Below the pieces are notes generated by a model. The model did not search any database and had not been told where the DNA came from. It saw only the letters and a list, made by a program, of their open reading frames with translations. From Drosophila miranda (lineage: Eukaryota; Arthropoda; Insecta; Diptera; Drosophilidae): a DNA stretch of 64,000 nucleotides. Every line of letters begins with the position of its first letter. Position 1 is the stretch's first letter. The stretch covers positions 22,199,657 to 22,263,656 of the forward strand of contig NC_046674.1 in assembly GCF_003369915.1 (NCBI RefSeq), given 5' to 3'. This document shows, piece after piece, positions 62,801-64,000 of the stretch. The position numbers were made by a program, and so were the translations under genes.

Positions 62801-64000
62801 ATAATTTGATCGTTTGGAAAACTCACGCACTTGCATAATTAAGTTGCATGATAAAGGTGGAGAAAGAGTGGAACATTGGGGAATTTGAAAGTCTTAACAT
62901 ATATATTCCAGATCTGATCTGATCCGATCTGTTCCCTGATGATCGTAGCCGTCTCTAGAGTCTAGACACATCTCCTGGCTATCACTCGTAGAGCTGAGGC
63001 ACTACTTGTGACAAAATGATGTTGAGTTGCTCCTAGCTCAACTAGCAAACATGTGTATGATATGATGTTTATGATCTCTACATCATATCGGTGTTTGTCT
63101 AACTAATGAATCTCATCGCCTACCGTTCTAGGGTTAAAACACCTTCAGCAATGCAATGCCATCACTACGAATCAATAACTGTAAACAGATCTATTTCCAT
63201 TCCGCTCTGGCACACGTCGTACACCATCTTATCATCAGTGCATCAGCTCCCTCGTCTTCTCTCGTCTGGTTATTGGATTTCCTTTCACCTGCTCCTTCGC
63301 CTGCGCTAACTCTCTGCGGTTCCAGATCTTAATTGCTGTTTGTTTAGCGTAATACAGATTGCAGAGCGGTGCGCGCCGGGAGAGCAGTACGTGTTTGATA
63401 AATTAATGTTTTTTTGTCCCTTTGCGTTGCTTCGATCTGTTTCGATTTTAAGTATAAAATAAGGCGCGAATGATATACGGATAATACTTCGATTTAAGTG
63501 TCGTCGCGTGACTGTCGTTTCAGTGATTTTCTCCGTAATCTTTCCATATAATATAGCCTGAAACGAATCTGCAACGGAGGGCACTACTTACACCACGGTA
63601 ATTCCGGTTTCAGAGAGTTTATACATACATACATATGTACGTCCCGCGGGTTCTTCTTGCCTTTTTTTTTTAATTTTTTATCCACAATTTCGGTTCTTAT
63701 TTATTGTTTTTATATTACGGCTCGGACTTTCCTTTTGATTTTGTATTCCACGCATTTTTTCCATAAATGACATCATTTTAAAGTCATTTTTTGTGTTTTT
63801 TTTTTGTTTAAAGAGAGATGTACACCAACATATGTATGTGTTTGTGATATTTATTGTACGTCTGTAGTGCTTTGTTTTGTTTTTTGTATTTTTGGAGTGT
63901 TTGTCTACGGATTGGAAGGTCACCCACCACAACATCATTAACGACTTCAAAATAGAAGTGGAGCTCCATTAAATGCTGATCTATTTGAATCGTTTAATGA
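59835..64000. other. Ssl1 3' end and gene-free intergenic DNA
   Basis: No protein gene is recognised. The contents are TACATATG microsatellites near 60638-60664, a (CGGAGYC)n tract at 61443-61487, CCCCAGCCC repeats near 61862-61898, an ATCC run near 62330-62358 and AT-rich DNA. On the minus strand a GTAAGT donor lies near 63585-63590 (after CCGTGGT), which could end a 5' UTR exon of a gene to the left or be chance. The open frames near 63306-63950 are AT-rich and unrecognised. Confidence 0.6.
61443..61487. repeat. (CGGAGYC)n short tandem repeat
   Basis: About six seven-base units, CGGAGTC changing to CGGAGCC. Confidence 0.85.

Overview
The window is insect DNA, almost certainly Drosophila. 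It carries recognisable copies of Arf79F, Chromator (Chro), Ssl1, an NSUN6-type RNA methyltransferase, EMC4, an SMCO4-type and an STMP1-type small membrane protein. All have short GT-AG introns of about 55-75 bases. In D. melanogaster several of these lie near 79F-80B on 3L (Muller element D), from memory. The DINE-1/SGM/mini-me-like remnants and the GC-rich simple-sequence intergenic DNA suggest the obscura group, but the species is inferred.

Layout. 1-26 kb is gene-poor: one tRNA-Leu(CAG), a few small or unrecognised protein genes (9.5, 14.1-15.0, 15.4-16.8 and 24.3 kb), low-confidence short ORFs, DINE-1-like fragments and many microsatellites. 26-43 kb is a rearranged block. It holds an inverted, intact second copy of the STMP1-like gene flanked by a direct repeat of about 240 bp. 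Two inverted arms follow (28.17-29.6 and 40.8-42.25 kb) that carry an unidentified spliced-gene-like sequence, then degenerate repeats of about 90-135 bp and a small palindrome. Between the arms lies a 10-kb head-to-tail array of a 127-bp monomer with a clear higher-order structure. 43.2-59.9 kb is gene-dense: SMCO4-like (+), STMP1-like (+), EMC4 (-), Arf79F (-), Nsun6 (+), Chro (-), Ssl1 (+). 59.9-64 kb shows no gene.

The conserved genes are housekeeping: membrane-protein insertion (EMC4), Golgi trafficking (Arf79F), tRNA m5C methylation (Nsun6), interband chromatin and spindle matrix (Chro), TFIIH transcription and repair (Ssl1), and small mitochondrial or membrane proteins. They sit in convergent pairs (STMP1-like/EMC4, Nsun6/Chro) and divergent pairs (Arf79F/Nsun6, Chro/Ssl1). 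The most unusual part is 26-43 kb: a young satellite block with 12-mer and 11-mer units at the centre of an inverted duplication, next to a duplicated small gene whose copies differ mostly at silent sites.
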